A stretch of 64,000 nucleotides of DNA from Ralstonia sp. RRA (GTDB lineage Bacteria; Pseudomonadota; Gammaproteobacteria; Burkholderiales; Burkholderiaceae). The notes under the pieces are model-generated. The model was not told the DNA's origin and did not search any database. It saw only the letters and a program-made list of their open reading frames with translations. The translations under genes and the position numbers were made by a program. The stretch is taken from contig NZ_CP146091.1 in NCBI RefSeq assembly GCF_037023145.1, forward strand, positions 186,001 to 250,000, written 5' to 3'. Positions 29,136-38,172 of this stretch are shown here, piece after piece (position 1 is the first letter of the stretch; each line of letters opens with the position of its first letter).

Positions 29136-30016
29136 GGCCGCTCCCGCAGTTGCTCATCCTTTGCACTGCGCAGCGAGACCTCGCCGCTGTGGACCCACTG
29201 CACGCGCCCGCCCGATTCGATCGCCAGCCGACCTTGCGCATCAATACCGTGTGCCACGCCTTCGAGCACGACGGTGCCGTCCTGCCACAGGCGCACGCGC
29301 TCGCCGGCAAACGCATCGCGTGCGGCGAACGGCGCAACGAAGGGCGCGAGCCCTTGCGCACCAAAGCGCTGCAGGTGTTCCCCCAGCGATGTGAGCAGTG
29401 CGGAGAACACCCCGTTCGGCTCGGGCGCTTCCACCAGTTCTTCCACGCCCGACAGTTCGCGGCCCAGCGTACTTTCCAGCACGTGCGGGCGCTCCAGGTT
29501 CAGGCCGATGCCGATTACGGCCCAGGTCTGTCCGGGTGCCGTGCGCACGGTCTCGACCAGGATGCCGGCCAGCTTGCGCCCGGCGATCTGCACATCGTTC
29601 GGCCATTTGAGTGCCAGGGCCTGTGCGCTGCCGCCATAGGTTTCGGCGTAGCGTGCCACGGCATCGGCCACGGCCACGCCAATGGCGAGGCTCAGGCCGC
29701 CCAGCAGCGCCGGTTCACCGGCAAAGGCGCAGGCGATGGAGAAGGTCAGGCCGTGGTCGCCATCCCACGGGCGGCCCTGGCGGCCGCGTCCGGCGGTCTG
29801 GCGCTGGGCGGCCAGCACACTGGCGGACAACAGCGGTGCGTGGCCGGCGCCGGCCGTGTGTGCAGGCCAGGCGGTTTCGCGCACGGCGGCCATCAGGTCG
29901 GCGTTGGTGGAGCCGGTGGCCTCGACCACCTCGACCGGCCAGTCGGCGGCCGGGCCGCTGGGCTGGATGCGTGCGCGCGTGAGGCGCCAGCGCGCAGAGG
30001 GTTCGGCAAGAGACAT
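29132..30016 (-). CDS. birA: Biotin--[acetyl-CoA-carboxylase] ligase, monofunctional
   Basis: This 294-residue ligase activates biotin with ATP and attaches it to the carboxylase carrier protein. Signature segments are [23 protein letters not shown] and [22 protein letters not shown], with the C-terminal SH3-like domain after about residue 240. There is no N-terminal helix-turn-helix, so unlike E. coli BirA it should not repress biotin genes. The ATG at 30016 was chosen because the longer upstream frame is not family-like. It heads the birA-coaX-SPOR operon. Confidence 0.94.
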   Translation of the reverse strand: MSLAEPSARWRLTRARIQPSGPAADWPVEVVEATGSTNADLMAAVRETAWPAHTAGAGHAPLLSASVLAAQRQTAGRGRQGRPWDGDHGLTFSIACAFAGEPALLGGLSLAIGVAVADAVARYAETYGGSAQALALKWPNDVQIAGRKLAGILVETVRTAPGQTWAVIGIGLNLERPHVLESTLGRELSGVEELVEAPEPNGVFSALLTSLGEHLQRFGAQGLAPFVAPFAARDAFAGERVRLWQDGTVVLEGVAHGIDAQGRLAIESGGRVQWVHSGEVSLRSAKDEQLRERP

Positions 30017-30214
30017 GGAAAAAGGGCGATCGATCAGGTTCGCGCTAGCGCAGGGAATGGGCGAATTGTACGAGCGGGGCCTCCAAACTGGGGCACGGCG
30101 CTTGCACCAAGAGACGTGTGAACCCCACAGTGTGACAGCGTGCGGCGGCGTGTTGGCTACAATTCGACCGATACTCAGCATCACCCGGCATCACCCGACC
30201 CCCGGAGACCCCGT

Positions 30215-31339
30215 TTGATCACCTGCCGTACGCCCCAGCTTGAGGTTCGCGTTGTCGACGGGAAGTCCGTCGCCTTCCTCTCCGGCGACTGGACCACGCT
30301 CGCGCTGGCCGAGCGGGCTGGCGTGCGCAGCGCGCGCCAGCAGATTCGCGCCGGGCTGGACAACGCTAATGCGTGGTGCCTGACCGAAGTTGGTCGCATC
30401 GATCACTTCGGCGCGCAATTGCTCTGGCGCGCCTGGGGCAACGCGTGGCCCGAACACCTCGACGCCCGCCCCGACCAGCGCCGCATGATCGACCGCGTTG
30501 CCAAGCTCGACCCGGGTGGCTGGAAGAAACGCCTGGCGCCGCGCATCAACCCGGTGGTGATCCTCGGCAACGGCATGTTCGATTTCTTCGATCACGCCCG
30601 CGACGGCGTCGCCATGGTCGGCCAGTTGATGTTCGACTTCTGGCGGTTCCTGCGCGCGCCGCACCGCGGCCCATGGCGCGAGATTTCCGCCAATATCTAC
30701 AGCACCGGCTACAGGGCGCTCGGCATCACGGCACTGGTGGGCTTCCTGATCGGCATTGTGCTGAGCTACCTGTCGGCCAACCAGTTGCGCGTGTTCGGGG
30801 CCAGCATCTTCATCGTCAACATCCTGGGGATGGCCATCATCCGCGAGCTGGGGCCGGTGCTGGCGGCCATCCTGGTGGCGGGGCGATCGGGCTCGGCCAT
30901 CACCGCGCAGATCGGCGTGATGCGGGTGACCGAAGAGTTGGATGCGATGCGCGTGATGGGCATTTCGCACGGTTTCCGGCTGATCCTGCCCAAGGTGATT
31001 GCGCTGGCGATTGCCATGCCGCTGCTGGTGGCGTGGACCGACTTGCTGGCGCTGGGCGGCGGTATCCTGGCCGCCAAGTTTCAGCTCGACATCAGCCCGA
31101 CGTATTTCATTACCTCGCTGCCCGATGCGGTGCCGGTGGCCAACCTGTGGCTCGGCATCGGCAAGGGCGTGGTGTTCGGCATGCTGATCGCGCTGGTGGC
31201 GTGCCACTTCGGCCTGCGTATCCAGCCGAACACGCAGAGCCTGGGCGAGGGCACGACCACCTCGGTGGTGGTGTCGATCACCATCGTGATCCTGGCCGAC
31301 GCGGTGTTCGCCATCCTCTTCAAGGACGTCGGCATATGA
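30215..31339 (+). CDS. mlaE: MlaE-type ABC permease with fused N-terminal STAS-like domain
   Basis: This 374-residue inner-membrane permease belongs to an MCE lipid transporter. Residues 1-115 form a soluble STAS-like domain (VRVVDGKSVAFLSGDWTTLAL, then LTEVGRIDHFGAQLLWRAWG), the equivalent of separate MlaB. The MlaE permease follows with IYSTGYRALGITALVGFLIG, IIRELGPVLAAILVAGRSGSA and MRVMGISHG. The start is TTG at 30215, six bases after a good GGAGA site; no ATG fits. It overlaps the ATPase gene by 4 bp. The operon moves phospholipids or other lipids across the envelope. Confidence 0.9.
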   Translation: MITCRTPQLEVRVVDGKSVAFLSGDWTTLALAERAGVRSARQQIRAGLDNANAWCLTEVGRIDHFGAQLLWRAWGNAWPEHLDARPDQRRMIDRVAKLDPGGWKKRLAPRINPVVILGNGMFDFFDHARDGVAMVGQLMFDFWRFLRAPHRGPWREISANIYSTGYRALGITALVGFLIGIVLSYLSANQLRVFGASIFIVNILGMAIIRELGPVLAAILVAGRSGSAITAQIGVMRVTEELDAMRVMGISHGFRLILPKVIALAIAMPLLVAWTDLLALGGGILAAKFQLDISPTYFITSLPDAVPVANLWLGIGKGVVFGMLIALVACHFGLRIQPNTQSLGEGTTTSVVVSITIVILADAVFAILFKDVGI

Positions 31340-32211
31340 CGCGGCCACGCCATCCCCAGCTTGACCACCCGGCCGCGCCGCACCTCACGCCTGCGCGCGA
31401 GCGCGTGATCCAGGTGCGCAGCGTCACCAAGCGCTACGGCAACACAACGGTGCTCGACAACATCGACCTGGATGTCTTTCGTGGCGAGGTGCTCTCCATC
31501 GTGGGCGGCTCCGGCAGCGGCAAGACCACGCTGCTGCGCCAGGTGGTTGGGCTGGAGAAGCCCACCTCGGGCACCATCCACATCTTTGGTGAGGAGCTGA
31601 CCTGCCAGATCGGCAACGATCTGCAGTCGATGCGCAATCGCTGGGGCATGCAGTTCCAGCACGGCGCGCTGTTTTCGGCGCTGTCGGTGATCGACAACGT
31701 GGCATTGCCGATGCGCGAGTTGCGTACGCTGCCCGATGCCTTCATCGTGCGCGTGGCGATGCTCAAGCTGCAGATGGTGGGGCTCAAGTCCACCGACGCC
31801 GACAAGATGCCGTCGGACCTGTCGGGCGGCATGATCAAGCGCGTAGCGCTGGCGCGGGCGTTGTCGCTGGAGCCGGAGCTTGTCTTCCTGGATGAGCCCA
31901 CCGCCGGCCTGGACCCGCGCGCGTCCGACGACTACGTTGCCCTCATCCGCGAGCTGCGCCAGGAGTTGGGCCTGACCGTGGTGATGGTGACACACGACCT
32001 GGACACGCTGGTGGCGCTGTCCGACCGCATTGCCGTACTGGCTGACCGCAAGGTGCTGGCGGCCAAGCCGGTGGAGCAGATCATTCAGATCGACCATCCG
32101 TTCATCAAGGAGTACTTCCTGGGTGAGCGGGGCAAGCGGGCCCTGATGGCACTGGGCCCTGAGATGACGGAAGCGGTGGCCGCCGCCTCGCTTTCGACGC
32201 AGGAGGATTGA
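31336..32211 (+). CDS. mlaF: MlaF-type ABC ATPase
   Basis: This 291-residue ATPase powers the MCE lipid transporter. It has Walker A GGSGSGKTT at residues 57-65, the Q-loop at MQFQHGALF, the signature DLSGGMIKRVALARAL, Walker B LVFLDEPTAGLDP and the switch His in VTHDLDTL. About 25 extra residues precede the usual start of the domain. Its ATG overlaps the permease stop (ATGA) and its own stop overlaps the start of the MCE protein, so all three are translationally coupled. Confidence 0.94.
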   Translation: MTRPRHPQLDHPAAPHLTPARERVIQVRSVTKRYGNTTVLDNIDLDVFRGEVLSIVGGSGSGKTTLLRQVVGLEKPTSGTIHIFGEELTCQIGNDLQSMRNRWGMQFQHGALFSALSVIDNVALPMRELRTLPDAFIVRVAMLKLQMVGLKSTDADKMPSDLSGGMIKRVALARALSLEPELVFLDEPTAGLDPRASDDYVALIRELRQELGLTVVMVTHDLDTLVALSDRIAVLADRKVLAAKPVEQIIQIDHPFIKEYFLGERGKRALMALGPEMTEAVAAASLSTQED

Positions 32212-33182
32212 TGGAAAACAAAGCCCACGCATTCCTGGCCGGGCTGTTCACGATCGGGCTGGTGATTTTTGTTGCGCTGGCCGTGACGTGGTTCAACCGC
32301 GACCAGACCGTGCGCGTGCCGTACGACGTGGTCACCCGCTCGACGGTCAACGGGCTGAACCCGCAGGCCGCCGTGAAGTACCGCGGCCTGGATGTTGGCA
32401 AGGTCGACAGCATCCGCTTTGACGACAAGGTGCCGGGGCAGATCGTCGTGCGGGTGCTGGTCGACAAGGATGCGCCCATCACCACCACCACCTACGGGCG
32501 GCTGGCGTACCAGGGCGTGACCGGCCTTGCCTACGTGCAGCTGGACGATCGCGGTTTCGATCAGGGTAACAGCAGCAGCAAGCGCACACCCAATCCGGAG
32601 CACCTCGCAACCTCCGCCAGGGACCCGGCACGCATCCGCATGGAAGCGGGCTTCCTGGATGAGCTGGACAAGCGCGGCGACCAGATGCTCTCCAAACTGG
32701 ATCAGACGCTGAACTCGCTGTCGATCATGTTTGACGATGAGCACCGCCAGCAGCTCACCAGCACGATGCAGTCGTTCCAGAAGACGATGGACGCCTACAC
32801 CGTGCTCGCGCAGCAAGCTGAACCGAGTGTGCGCAAGCTGCCGCAGATCGCCGACAACCTGGATGCCACGCTCACGTCCACGCGCAAGCTGTCGCAAACG
32901 CTGTCCGACCCCAAGGGCCCGCTGATGACGACGATTTCCGGCGCGGGCTCAAACCTGGCCACCGCCACGCAGTCGATGCAATCGGCCGCCAATGTGTTGA
33001 CGTACGAAACGCTGCCGCAGCTCAATGGCTTTGCGCGTGAGGCCCGTCAGGCCGTGCGCGGCTTCGACAACGCGGTGACGAGCTTCAACGCCCGGCCGCA
33101 AAGCGTGCTGTTTGGTCCCGCGCCCGGATCGCCCGGCCCCGGCGAGACCGGTTTCACGGCGCCGGCTGCCCGCCAGCCCTGA
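32211..33182 (+). CDS. mlaD: MCE-domain lipid-binding protein, MlaD-like
   Basis: This 323-residue protein is anchored by an N-terminal helix (AFLAGLFTIGLVIFVALAVTW). One MCE domain follows at about residues 38-115 (YDVVTRSTVNGLNPQAAVKYRG, later VTGLAYVQL), and then a long helical, coiled-coil C-terminal region. MCE proteins form hexameric rings that carry lipids across the periplasm. It is longer than E. coli MlaD because of this helical tail, which could form a needle-like channel toward the outer membrane. GGAGG precedes the ATG at 32211. Confidence 0.92.
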   Translation: MENKAHAFLAGLFTIGLVIFVALAVTWFNRDQTVRVPYDVVTRSTVNGLNPQAAVKYRGLDVGKVDSIRFDDKVPGQIVVRVLVDKDAPITTTTYGRLAYQGVTGLAYVQLDDRGFDQGNSSSKRTPNPEHLATSARDPARIRMEAGFLDELDKRGDQMLSKLDQTLNSLSIMFDDEHRQQLTSTMQSFQKTMDAYTVLAQQAEPSVRKLPQIADNLDATLTSTRKLSQTLSDPKGPLMTTISGAGSNLATATQSMQSAANVLTYETLPQLNGFAREARQAVRGFDNAVTSFNARPQSVLFGPAPGSPGPGETGFTAPAARQP

Positions 33183-33191
33183 GGAGAATCC

Positions 33192-33860
33192 ATGCCGATG
33201 TTGTCTGCTGTCTTGCGTCCTACACTCAGCCGCGCGCTTGCGCTGTCCGCCCCGCTGTTGCTCGTGACGGCGCTGGCTGCGTGCTCCAGCACACCGGTTG
33301 CGCCGGCTGCGCTCTACGATTTCGGCCTCGCGCCCACGGCCGCCAGTGGCGTGCGCCTGCCCACCGCACTGCGCGTGGCCGAGGTTGCCGGCCCGAGCTG
33401 GATGGACGGCAATGCCATCTACTACCGCCTCGCCTACGCACAAAGCCAGCGTACCGACGCCTATGCCAACAGCCGCTGGGTGGAATCGCCGGTGAATCTG
33501 TTCGACGCCCGCCTGCGCAACGCCGCCGCCGCGCGCGGCCAGGTGGTCGGCTATGCCGGGCAGGAGGTGCCGATGCTGCGTGTCGAACTGGTCGACTTCT
33601 CGCAAGTGTTTGACCAGCCGGGTGCGAGCCGGGGAGTGGTACGCCTGCGGGCGACGGTGTTCAAGTCGCGCGAGGTGGTCGACCAGCGTGTGGTGCAGGC
33701 CGACGCACCCGCCCCGAGCGCCGATGCGGCCGGCGGCGTGGCGGCGCTCACGCAGGCATCCGATCGTGCCATCGGCGAGGTGCTCGACTGGGTGGCTGGG
33801 CTCCCGCTGGCTGCCCGCACGCCCACGGCGGCGTCGCAACCGGCCGTGCGCGCGCGCTGA
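33192..33860 (+). CDS. ABC-type transport auxiliary lipoprotein (PqiC-like)
   Basis: This 222-residue lipoprotein has a signal peptide and lipobox LAAC at about residues 28-31, followed by a mature domain with YDFGLAPTAASGVRLPTALRVAEVAGPSWMD. This is the ABC_trans_aux (PqiC/YmbA-like) family of outer-membrane lipoproteins that accompany MCE transporters. It begins 9 bp after the MCE gene and ends the operon. It probably receives the periplasmic end of the MCE tail at the outer membrane. No mlaC or mlaA gene is in this operon. Confidence 0.87.
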   Translation: MPMLSAVLRPTLSRALALSAPLLLVTALAACSSTPVAPAALYDFGLAPTAASGVRLPTALRVAEVAGPSWMDGNAIYYRLAYAQSQRTDAYANSRWVESPVNLFDARLRNAAAARGQVVGYAGQEVPMLRVELVDFSQVFDQPGASRGVVRLRATVFKSREVVDQRVVQADAPAPSADAAGGVAALTQASDRAIGEVLDWVAGLPLAARTPTAASQPAVRAR

Positions 33861-33949
33861 CCTTCCGCCGGAAGAGGGAACCGTCCGCGTCCGGCGGCGT
33901 CGGACGGTATCATGGGCATTGCGCCCCAGTTTGACTGCAGCTTCCGCCG

Positions 33950-35140
33950 GTGCCGGACCTCCACACACAACCTTCCACGCCCACCCCCCATCGCCACTCG
34001 CCGCTCGCCCGCGCCGGGCTGGCCTGTTTCGTCTTCCTGGTGGTCTACGCGAGCCTGTATCCGTTCGCGGGCTGGACGGACATGGGCGTCTCGCCGTTTG
34101 CGTATCTGACCGCGCCGCTGCCGCGCTACAACACCGTCTTCGATGTGGTCACCAACGTGTGGGGCTACATGCCGCTGGGCATGCTGACGGTGCTGGCGCT
34201 GCATCCGCGCATCACCGGCTGGCGCGCGGTGCTGATCGCGCTGGGGGCCGGGCTGCTGCTCTCGGGCGCGATGGAGGCCATCCAGACGTATCTGCCGACG
34301 CGCGTGTCGTCCAATGTGGATCTGGCGACCAATACGCTGGGGGCGCTGCTGGGGGCGATTGTCATGCTGCCGTTCTCGGCGCGGCTGATCGACCAGGGCG
34401 GGCTGCGCCGCCTGCGCCGCCGCTGGTTCGAGCCGCACGCCACCTTTGCGATCCTGCTGCTGTTGCTGTGGCCGTTCGCGCAGATCTTTCCGCAGGAATT
34501 TCTCTTCAGCATGGGCGGGGTGATCCGCAGCATGGTGCTGGACCCGTCGCCGGACGCGTTCCTCACCAGCGTCATCAACAGCTGGTTTCCGGAACTGTTC
34601 GACTGGCATGACCGGCTGCAGGCACACCCCGAGGCCCTGCAGCGCCAGGAATTGCTGGAGGCGCTCATTACCGCCTGCAGTTGGATCGGCACCGGGCTGC
34701 TGGCCACCGTGGCCATGCGTCGTGGTGCGCCGCTGCTGCGCCTGCTGGCGGCACTGCTGGCGAGCGCGCTGCTGTTGAAGGCCGGGGCGACACTGCTGCA
34801 GTTCCCGCTGGCCGGCGCGTGGGATTGGCTCTCGTCGGGCGCGCGCTTCGGGCTGGTGGTGGGCTCGCTGGCGCTGGTGCTGCTGGTGCGCCTGCCGCGC
34901 TGGCTGCGCGGCGCGCTGGCGATGACGCTGCTGATCGTGCTGATCCTGCTGTCGAACGTGCTGCCGCCGAGTCCGTACTCGTGGGTGTCGGCGCAGGCCT
35001 GGCGGCTCGGGCGTTTTGTCCATTTCAACAGCCTGTCGCAATGGATCGGCTGGCTGTGGCCGTTCCTCGGCCTCGGCTACCTTGCCTGGCGGGCCGAGCA
35101 GACCCAGCTGGAGCGGCGTGCCAGCCGGCCCCAAGACTGA
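33950..35140 (+). CDS. VanZ-family membrane protein
   Basis: This 396-residue polytopic protein starts at a GTG at 33950. Its N-terminal third is a VanZ-like domain with VVYASLYPFAGW, VTNVWGYMPLGMLTVLAL and MEAIQTYLPTRVSSNVDLATNTLGALLGA, the hallmark segments. The C-terminal part adds about five further helices. VanZ proteins are named after the teicoplanin-resistance factor, but chromosomal members in Proteobacteria have unknown roles. It lies 89 bp after the MCE operon on the same strand and may or may not belong to it. Confidence 0.83.
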   Translation: MPDLHTQPSTPTPHRHSPLARAGLACFVFLVVYASLYPFAGWTDMGVSPFAYLTAPLPRYNTVFDVVTNVWGYMPLGMLTVLALHPRITGWRAVLIALGAGLLLSGAMEAIQTYLPTRVSSNVDLATNTLGALLGAIVMLPFSARLIDQGGLRRLRRRWFEPHATFAILLLLLWPFAQIFPQEFLFSMGGVIRSMVLDPSPDAFLTSVINSWFPELFDWHDRLQAHPEALQRQELLEALITACSWIGTGLLATVAMRRGAPLLRLLAALLASALLLKAGATLLQFPLAGAWDWLSSGARFGLVVGSLALVLLVRLPRWLRGALAMTLLIVLILLSNVLPPSPYSWVSAQAWRLGRFVHFNSLSQWIGWLWPFLGLGYLAWRAEQTQLERRASRPQD

Positions 35141-35271
35141 CCCCTCACCTGTTTGCTTGATGGCGTGTGCCGCCGTCACGTGGCCGACACGATTCCTTTC
35201 TACCTTAGCGCCTGTTGAGTGACAGGCGCGCGCTGCATGCCCAGGCCGCCAGTGTCATCTGGAGGTCATCC

Positions 35272-35508
35272 GTGTATGCAAGCCGCGCTGCCAGTCGACC
35301 GTTTTTTCGCCCCGCGATCCTCATTGCGGCGGTGCTCAACTGTGCGCTGGCCGGCTGCGATACCGCTGACCCGCATGTGCCTGCTGTAGTGCGGGCGCAG
35401 GCTTCCACGTTGTCTCCGTCCCCGTCCCCGTCTTCCACGCAGGCTGCCGCTTTGCCCACCATCGCGCGCGACGGCTTGGTGCCACCCGTGATGCACACCG
35501 TCGACTGA
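35272..35508 (+). CDS. Small lipoprotein preceding phospholipase C
   Basis: This 78-residue protein starts at a GTG at 35272, five bases after a strong GGAGGT site. The signal peptide (PAILIAAVLNCALAGC) has lipobox LAGC with the acylated Cys at about residue 29. The mature part is short, Pro/Ser/Ala-rich and has no recognised domain. It ends 70 bp before the phospholipase C gene on the same strand. A role linked to that secreted enzyme is possible from position alone. An in-frame TTG upstream has no ribosome-binding site. Confidence 0.65.
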   Translation: MYASRAASRPFFRPAILIAAVLNCALAGCDTADPHVPAVVRAQASTLSPSPSPSSTQAAALPTIARDGLVPPVMHTVD

Positions 35509-35578
35509 CGCCCCGATCAGTCAGACGCTGCCCCGTGTTGTTCCCCCAACCCCCCAACACAGACATCAGGTAGAGAAC

Positions 35579-37684
35579 ATGACCTCCAAGAGCCGCCGTG
35601 GTTTTCTCCGTTCCGCCGCCCAACTGGCTGCCGCATCCGCAGCCATGGGCGCGGTGCCCGAAGGCATCCGCCAGGCGCTGGCGATTCCCGCCCATACCGC
35701 GCACCGCAATATCGAGGACGTGCAGCACATCGTGATCCTCATGCAGGAAAACCGCTCGTTCGACCACTACTTCGGCACGCTCAAGGGTGTGCGCGGGTAT
35801 GGCGATACGCGCACGATCACGCTACCGTCCGGCAAGAACGTGTGGCACCAACCGGTCGCTGGCGGGGTGGGTGAAGTGCTGCCGTTCCGCCCGAGTGCGC
35901 CGGACCTGGGTCTGCAGTTCCTGCAAGACCTGCCGCACGGCTGGAACGACACGCACGCCGCCGTCAACGGTGGCCGCTACGACGGCTGGGTCCCGCACAA
36001 GGGCACCACCACGATGGCCTACCTCACGCGTCAGGACATTCCGTTCCACTATGCGCTGGCCGACGCCTTCACCATCTGCGACGCCTACCATTGCTCCACG
36101 CCCACCTCGACCGACCCGAACCGCTACTACATGTGGACGGGCTACGTCGGCAACGACAACGTCGGTGGCGGCCCGGTGATCGACAACGCCGAAGTCGGCT
36201 ACGGCTGGTCCACCTATCCGGAAGTGCTCGAAGCCGCCGGCATCTCGTGGAAGATCTACCAGGACATCGGCACCGGCCTGAACGCCGCCGGCTCCTGGGG
36301 CTGGACGAGCGATGCCTACATCGGCAACTACGGCGACAACTCGCTGCTGTACTTCCACCAGTACCAGAACGCGCAGCCGGGCACCCCGCTGTACGACAAG
36401 GCCCGCACCGGCACCAACGCATCGGCCGGCGACGGCTACTTCGACATCCTCAAGCGCGACGTACAGAACGGCACGCTGCCGCAGGTGTCGTGGATTGCCG
36501 CGCCGGAAGCCTTCTCCGAGCATCCGAACTGGCCGGCCAACTATGGCGCGTGGTACATCGACCAGGTCCTGCAGATCCTGACCTCCAACCCAGAGGTGTG
36601 GAGCAAGACGGCGGTCTTCATCACCTACGACGAGAACGACGGCTTCTTCGACCACCTCGTGCCGCCGTTCGCATCGTCGGGCAGCAATGGTTTGTCCACC
36701 GTCGACACCACGGGCGAGTATTTCCCGGGCAATGCCAAGTACGGCGCGGGCAGCTATGGCCTCGGCCAGCGCGTGCCGATGCTGGTGGTGTCGCCCTGGT
36801 CCAAGGGCGGCTTCGTCTGCTCGGAAACGTTCGACCACACCTCAATCATTCGCTTCATCGAGCAGCGCTTTAAGCGCACGCACAACGTCAAGTCGCCGAA
36901 CATCTCGAAGTGGCGCCGTGCGGTGTGCGGCGATCTGACGTCCGCGTTCAACTTCGCCACGCCCAACGAGGTGGTGCCGGCGCTGCCAAGCACCGCGGCC
37001 TACGTGCCGAAGGACCACGCGCGTCATCCGGACTACATCCCGCTGCCGCCGCTGCTGCAAGCCGTGCCCAAGCAAGAGCGCGGCGTGCGTCCGGCGCGTG
37101 CGCTGCCGTATGAGCTGTTCGTGCGCGGCCGCCACGACGAGGCCGCTGCCAAGTTCCAGCTCGACTTCGTCAACACCGGCGAGGTGGGCGCGGCCTTCCT
37201 CGTCTACACGGCCGGCAGCGTGGATGCGCCGCGCACCTACACGGTGGAAGCCGGCAAGCGCCTGTCGGACAAACTGCCGGTGGGTGCCGGTGGCGCATAC
37301 GACTTCACAGTGCACGGCCCGAATGGTTTCCTGCGCCGCTTTGCCGGCAAGCTCACGCTGTCGGGCCTGCTGCATCCGCAAGGCCGCCGCGCGCTGGAAG
37401 TGAAGGAAGGCTATGACGTGGCCAACGGCAACCTGGAGCTGCGCCTGATCAATCACGGCCGTGCGCACACGACTTTCACGATCAAGAACGCCTACACGGG
37501 CGCCACCGTGCAGCGCGAAGTGCGTGGTGGGGATGATGCCTCGGTGTACCTGGACCTGCGCGGCCAGCACGCCTGGTACGACCTGACCATCACGGCCAGT
37601 ACCGACGCCGGCTTCCAGCGCCGCCTGGCCGGCCACGTGGAAACGGATCGCCCGAGCGTGTCAGACCCGGCACTGGGCGCATAA
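35579..37684 (+). CDS. Tat-exported phosphocholine-specific phospholipase C
   Basis: This 701-residue secreted enzyme has a Tat signal peptide with the twin Arg at residues 6-7 (SRRGFLRSAAQLAAASAA). The phosphoesterase domain starts with VILMQENRSFDHYFGTLKG (ENRSFDHYFG at 57-66). A middle part contains WSKTAVFITYDENDGFFDH, the acid-phosphatase-like metal site. Two C-terminal domains are of the DUF756 type. This is the PlcN/PlcH family, which cleaves phosphatidylcholine or sphingomyelin to phosphocholine. The ATG follows GAGA rather than a strong site. Choline oxidation genes lie 3.5 kb away. Confidence 0.95.
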   Translation: MTSKSRRGFLRSAAQLAAASAAMGAVPEGIRQALAIPAHTAHRNIEDVQHIVILMQENRSFDHYFGTLKGVRGYGDTRTITLPSGKNVWHQPVAGGVGEVLPFRPSAPDLGLQFLQDLPHGWNDTHAAVNGGRYDGWVPHKGTTTMAYLTRQDIPFHYALADAFTICDAYHCSTPTSTDPNRYYMWTGYVGNDNVGGGPVIDNAEVGYGWSTYPEVLEAAGISWKIYQDIGTGLNAAGSWGWTSDAYIGNYGDNSLLYFHQYQNAQPGTPLYDKARTGTNASAGDGYFDILKRDVQNGTLPQVSWIAAPEAFSEHPNWPANYGAWYIDQVLQILTSNPEVWSKTAVFITYDENDGFFDHLVPPFASSGSNGLSTVDTTGEYFPGNAKYGAGSYGLGQRVPMLVVSPWSKGGFVCSETFDHTSIIRFIEQRFKRTHNVKSPNISKWRRAVCGDLTSAFNFATPNEVVPALPSTAAYVPKDHARHPDYIPLPPLLQAVPKQERGVRPARALPYELFVRGRHDEAAAKFQLDFVNTGEVGAAFLVYTAGSVDAPRTYTVEAGKRLSDKLPVGAGGAYDFTVHGPNGFLRRFAGKLTLSGLLHPQGRRALEVKEGYDVANGNLELRLINHGRAHTTFTIKNAYTGATVQREVRGGDDASVYLDLRGQHAWYDLTITASTDAGFQRRLAGHVETDRPSVSDPALGA

Positions 37685-37710
37685 GAAGACGCACCAGCAG
37701 CGCCCAAGCA

Positions 37711-37748
37711 AAACGGCCCGCTGACGTGACTGTCAGCGGGCCGTTTTT
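37711..37748 (+). terminator. Rho-independent terminator after phospholipase C
   Basis: The arms AAACGGCCCGCTGAC and GTCAGCGGGCCGTTT around a six-base loop are followed by a T run. The A-rich left side lets it also stop the convergent transporter cassette. Confidence 0.93.
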
Positions 37749-37762
37749 TCGTGGCTGCGCGA

Positions 37763-37873
37763 TCAGAGTTGCCGCGTGTACGTGCGTGCCTGATACAGCG
37801 CCAATGCGCTCAGTCCGACGATCATCGCGATCGCCAGCACATCGGCAAACGGGTAGCCCCAGTAGCTCGTCAT
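37763..37873 (-). CDS. 36-residue single-helix membrane peptide
   Basis: This tiny open frame encodes MTSYWGYPFADVLAIAMIVG and then SALALYQARTYTRQL. One membrane helix fills most of it and a short basic tail follows. It is probably real: its ATG overlaps the stop of the preceding gene by 4 bp (ATGA), and GGAG sits at a good distance inside that gene. It is the last member of a transporter cassette. Small single-helix proteins often act as transporter subunits or regulators, but no function is known for this one. Confidence 0.7.
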   Translation of the reverse strand: MTSYWGYPFADVLAIAMIVGLSALALYQARTYTRQL

Positions 37874-38172
37874 GGCGTGGTCTCCTTCGGTTCGACTTCG
37901 ATCAGGCCGGTATCCGCCATGCGCTGGCGGCCAAACTCGGTGATGACATAGCGGAAGTGCACCTTGCCGGTGGCTTCGTCCAGCGTGTCTTCGGGTGTTT
38001 GCACCAGGCCGCCGGAGTACAGGTCGGCCAGGATGGCGCGGATGCTGCCCGTCCAGTACTCGTCTTCGGGTTTGCCGTATTCAATGCAGGTGCGATGGGC
38101 GATGTCGCCATCCCACAGGCCGTCGCCGTCGGCCAGCAATTGCAGGATGTAGCCCTTCATGTGCAGCTTCAT
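37870..38172 (-). CDS. Small winged-helix-like protein in transporter cassette
   Basis: This 100-residue protein is predicted to be a PadR- or winged-helix-like fold: GYILQLLADGDGLWDGDIAHRTCIEYG, then helix TGSIRAILADLYSGGLVQTPED and a beta wing KVHFRYVITEFGRQRMAD. I do not recognise a named family. Its ATG overlaps the transporter stop by 4 bp and its stop overlaps the start of the 36-residue peptide by 4 bp. It may be a local regulator of the transporter. Alternatively it could be a cytoplasmic accessory subunit. Confidence 0.7.
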   Translation of the reverse strand: MKLHMKGYILQLLADGDGLWDGDIAHRTCIEYGKPEDEYWTGSIRAILADLYSGGLVQTPEDTLDEATGKVHFRYVITEFGRQRMADTGLIEVEPKETTP

